Assembly: GCF_029784135.1 (NCBI RefSeq)
Contig: NC_073746.1
Location: 78,949,704 to 79,013,703 of the forward strand
Reading direction: 5' to 3'
DNA length: 64,000 nucleotides
Origin: Toxorhynchites rutilus septentrionalis
Lineage: Eukaryota > Arthropoda > Insecta > Diptera > Culicidae
Shown here: positions 61,397-64,000 of the stretch, piece after piece
How the letters are laid out: every line of letters starts with the position of its first letter
Numbering within the stretch: the first letter of the stretch is position 1
The notes under the pieces: model-generated
The model's database searches: none
What the model saw: the letters and a program-made list of their open reading frames with translations, nothing else
What the model was told of the DNA's origin: nothing
Translations under genes and position numbers: made by a program

Positions 61397-61527
61397 CACC
61401 CAGGTTTTTTTTTACGCGGATTTTCCAATTAACGCGGTTTTTTTACGCGGATTTTCCAATTAACGCGGTTTTTTTACGCGGATTTTCCAATTGACGCGAT
61501 TTTTTTACGCGGTACCCGCGTAATTTG
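61397..61527. mobile_element. Short TA MITE with ACGCGG-type tandem motif, copy 2
   Basis: After TA it starts CACCCAGGTTTTTTTTTACG, then three tandem units of TTTTACGCGGATTTTCCAAT plus TAACGCGG. The right terminus is unclear. It is inserted in a repeat shared with 1440-1530. Confidence 0.7.
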
Positions 61528-61959
61528 TCTCTTAGACTTTGATCGAGGCTGTTTCGGACTCGAACATTCTTCCATAAAAAAATGGCGGATATGGGGTTCG
61601 CATTACATGAACATAAGGGATGTTCTGCTTTTTCAATTAATTTGGAGTGAGTAAAGAAAATATGAGCAAGTCGGAAATGAGTGAGACTTGATAGACTTGA
61701 TATGAAAATTAGAATCTGTCAAAATCACGCATCAGTGCAACCATAAAATCCTACTAAAAAGTAATTATAACATTTCGTTCCCTCCTAAGCTAATATCGAA
61801 AGTGATAGTCGAATTGAAGGTGAAATCGTAGTCCTACGTTTGCAATGTGGTCGTGTTTTGGGCACCACCCTCCTATTTTCAAAGCGCACTGCAACATCTC
61901 GGTAATACGAATTATGTTCCTCACGGGTTTACGAGTTAGCTAAAACATAAAAAAAATAA

Positions 61960-62220
61960 TTTTAGAAATAAAAATTCAATTTCCTCAAAAACATTTCAAT
62001 GTATGAATTGTCCATACAGTCATCCATATATCGAAAGAAAAGCACTACTACAGGTTAAAAGTTTTCCTAACGACAACTATTTCATGTTTTCTGTAAAAAA
62101 TTACTATTTTTTAAACATTTTTATGTGTAAAATTTTGCGAATGATACGTTGTGAAAACTTTATTTTATCTAGAAGAATGTCAAACGCGAGGATTTACACA
62201 CCAAAATGTTTGGAGTAAAA
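61960..62220 (-). repeat. Relative of the 1440-1800 repeat
   Basis: It shares TGTCCATACAGTCATCCATATATCG-like wording in shortened form (CATACATCGGA at 1502), TTTTATGTGTAAAATTTTGCG and AATGTCAAACGCGAGG with the inverse of 1700-1785. It is noncoding; the open stretch at 62003-62218 is incidental. Confidence 0.5.
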
Positions 62221-62261
62221 AATATTTTTTAAACGGTTTTATTTAACTTGCCCTGTAACCT

Positions 62262-62356
62262 ATTTGTATGTTTGTATGTTTGTATGTTTGTATGTTTGTA
62301 TGTTTGTATGTTTGTATGTTTGTATGTTTGTATATTTGTATGTTTGTAAGTTTGTG
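62262..62356. repeat. (TTTGTATG)n minisatellite
   Basis: About 12 units of an 8-base repeat, TTTGTATG, nearly perfect, with ATTTGTA and GTAAGTTTG variants at the end. It precedes the CCAAGATGG tandem array, as a decayed run (ACAAACATAC) does in the copy at 55270-55570. Confidence 0.93.
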
Positions 62357-62479
62357 CCATGTTTGTCTGTAACGCTTTACCACATTAATAGAAATTTGAA
62401 ACCCTTCCTGTTGACCGATTGATCTGAAATTTGGAACACAGCTTTATCTCTGTAGTTATTATAAAACTGCGTATTTCAT

Positions 62480-63030
62480 GATCTTGAAAATCCAAGATGG
62501 CGGCCGCTACAAAATGGCGGATTACATATTTTCTCTAAACTTTATTAATATGGGGTTTTCCAAAACCCCATCAATATGGGTATCAAATGAAAGGGCTTCA
62601 CTAGTAGAACACAGTTATTTATGAAAAATACAAACCCAAGATGGCTGCCACTACAAAATGGCGTACTATATATTTTCTCAAAACCTCATTAATATGGGTA
62701 TCAAATGGAAGGGCTTGACTAGTAGAACACGGTTATTTATGAAAAATGCAAATCCAAGATGGCTCAACTACCAAATGGCGGACTACATATGATGTAAAAA
62801 TCCCGTTAACATGGGTATCACATGAAACGGCTTGGCTAGTAGAACACAGTTATTCATGAAAAAATGCAAATCCAAGATGGCTGCCACTAAAAAATGGCGG
62901 GCTACATATTTCCTCAAAACTCGGTTGATATGGGTATCAAATGAAAGGGCTTGAATAGTAGATCACAGAAGATCATGAAAAATTCAAATCCAAGATGGCC
63001 GCCATCACAAAATAGCAAATTACTTTATCA
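62480..63030 (+). repeat. Tandem array, ~118-bp monomers with CCAAGATGGC
   Basis: Five units: CCAAGATGG occurs near 62492, 62636, 62753, 62872 and 62991. The spacing is about 118-120 bases; the first interval is 144 because of a small internal duplication. Other landmarks are CATTAATATGGGTATCAAAT and CTTGACTAGTAGAACACAG. It belongs to the same family as 55270-55570. Confidence 0.88.
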
Positions 63031-63411
63031 AACGGTTTTATTTAGCTTGAACTGTTTGTATGTCTGTAGGGTTGTCCCACATTAATAGAAATTTGACCTA
63101 TAGGAACTGACCCAATTTATAAAACACCTTTATCTCTGCTGTCATTTAAAAACTGCTCATCTTGAAAAATCATCTCAAAAAAAAGGTTGATTGAGATATG
63201 TGTATCAAACGAACGAACTTGATTTGGAGAACACACTATGTATTCTCTGCAATCCACTCAATATCGGTATCAAATGAAATTAATTGACTGATAGAATACA
63301 GTACAATGGTTTTATTGTAGAGAAATATTCTAATGAAACAGCTAATGTACTACAAACTAGAAAATAAAATGAGTAAAACAAACTTTTTAATTTAAACGGT
63401 TCAATTGTGAT
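63031..63411. other. Degenerate continuation of the tandem family
   Basis: 63031-63130 repeats the AAACGGTTTTATTTAGCTTG, GTAGGGTTGTCCCACATTAA head. 63180-63300 keeps weak monomer similarity (GGTATCAAATGAAA). No gene. Confidence 0.5.
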
Positions 63412-63686
63412 CAAACATAATAATGTACTAAAAGCTAGAAAATAATTAGGCAAGTAGCAGTTAGCAGTTATCACACCACTCCTTCATTAGTCTAGGGCAT
63501 TGATAAGACTAAAATAAAATCGTGGGGCACGTTGGATTTCCATCGTCCACAATTAGCGACTTTCTCATATGTCCCACGATTGTATTTTAGTCTTATCGAT
63601 GCCCTAAACTAATGAAGAAGAGGTGGCTTACTTGGTTAGGCTACTTGCCTAATTATTTTCTAGCTTTTAGTACATTATTATGTTTG
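63412..63686. repeat. Near-perfect hairpin element (275 bp)
   Basis: CAAACATAATAATGTACTAA at the left mirrors the right end. Inside, AGTCTAGGGCATTGATAAGA mirrors TCTTATCGATGCCCTAAACT, and AATCGTGGG mirrors CCCACGATT. Two well-paired stem segments are separated by a less-paired section, and the apical loop is about 50 bases. This is probably a small foldback MITE; it is noncoding. Confidence 0.85.
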
Positions 63687-63689
63687 CTT

Positions 63690-64000
63690 TCTGTCTTTCT
63701 GTCTTTCTGTCTGTCTGATTCTTATGGCCTCGGAAACTATTGAACCGATCGACATGATAATTGGTCTGTGGGGGTTTTTGGGATCGGGGAAGGTTCTTAT
63801 GATACTTTGAGACCCCTCCCCCCTCTCTGAGGGTGGGGGGGGGGTATTGCCATACAAATGAAACACGAATTTCTGCTTTACTCGGAAATTAATACCAAAT
63901 TAGGCATATGGATGTTTTAGGGTGTAATAAATGTTTCTATGGTGGTTAGACACTCCACCCCTTCTCCAAGCGTTCCTGAGGAACAGGTATAGATGGAGCA
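63690..64000 (-). repeat. Dispersed tandem-monomer repeat, copy 5 (inverted, cut by window end)
   Basis: It begins with the inverse of the family 3' end (CTGTCTGTCTGATTCTTATG, then CGGAAACTATTGAACCGATC). Two monomers in reverse follow, with the G-run palindrome near 63820-63845. It continues past the end of the window. Confidence 0.75.

Noticed and set aside
62480..63030. CRISPR-like array
   Set aside because: The units are contiguous 118-bp monomers without distinct spacers, and the DNA is eukaryotic.

Overview
This is AT-rich eukaryotic DNA that looks like a mosquito chromosome. The most likely source is a culicine of the Aedes type. The evidence is the mix of mobile elements: a DD37E mariner (ITmD37E type), a Feilai-like tRNA-derived SINE ending in a GAA-type triplet repeat, LOA-like and I-group non-LTR retrotransposons with RNase H, and many TA-, TTAA- and 8-bp-TSD miniature elements. 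Species assignment is inference. I found no intact host protein-coding gene, and the window is probably intergenic or inside a very large intron.

Layout. 1-2470: dispersed repeats around a TA-flanked MITE. 3190-7000: a degraded histone cluster, with two H2A pseudogenes on the minus strand, one H2B pseudogene on the plus strand, and four histone-type 3' stem-loops. 9842-16985: three copies (one truncated) of a TA-flanked element whose interior is a tandem repeat and whose terminal motif recurs inside it. 16986-22870: mostly single-copy sequence with no recognised gene. 22879-35250: TTAA MITEs, a 2.2-kb TAT-flanked element, satellite-like arrays, a hAT MITE and two tRNA-derived SINEs. 35390-38920: a 5'-truncated non-LTR element with a 1059-codon open frame, the only long intact frame here. 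41320-49720: a nested stack in which a Ty3/Gypsy pol relic is split by a hAT foldback MITE and by a TA MITE. The TA MITE is split by a long-TIR element, which holds a LOA-like LINE, which is itself split by a mariner; a second MITE piece and a SINE also sit inside. 49721-52660: largely unique, with a strong candidate recursive splice site on the minus strand at 51382/51383. 52663-64000: further MITEs, a mariner remnant, foldback elements, microsatellites and tandem arrays.

Little here acts as a coordinated system. The coherent stories are the histone orphon, the order of insertions that can be read in the nest, and the possibility that the whole block lies in a long intron transcribed on the minus strand and spliced in steps.
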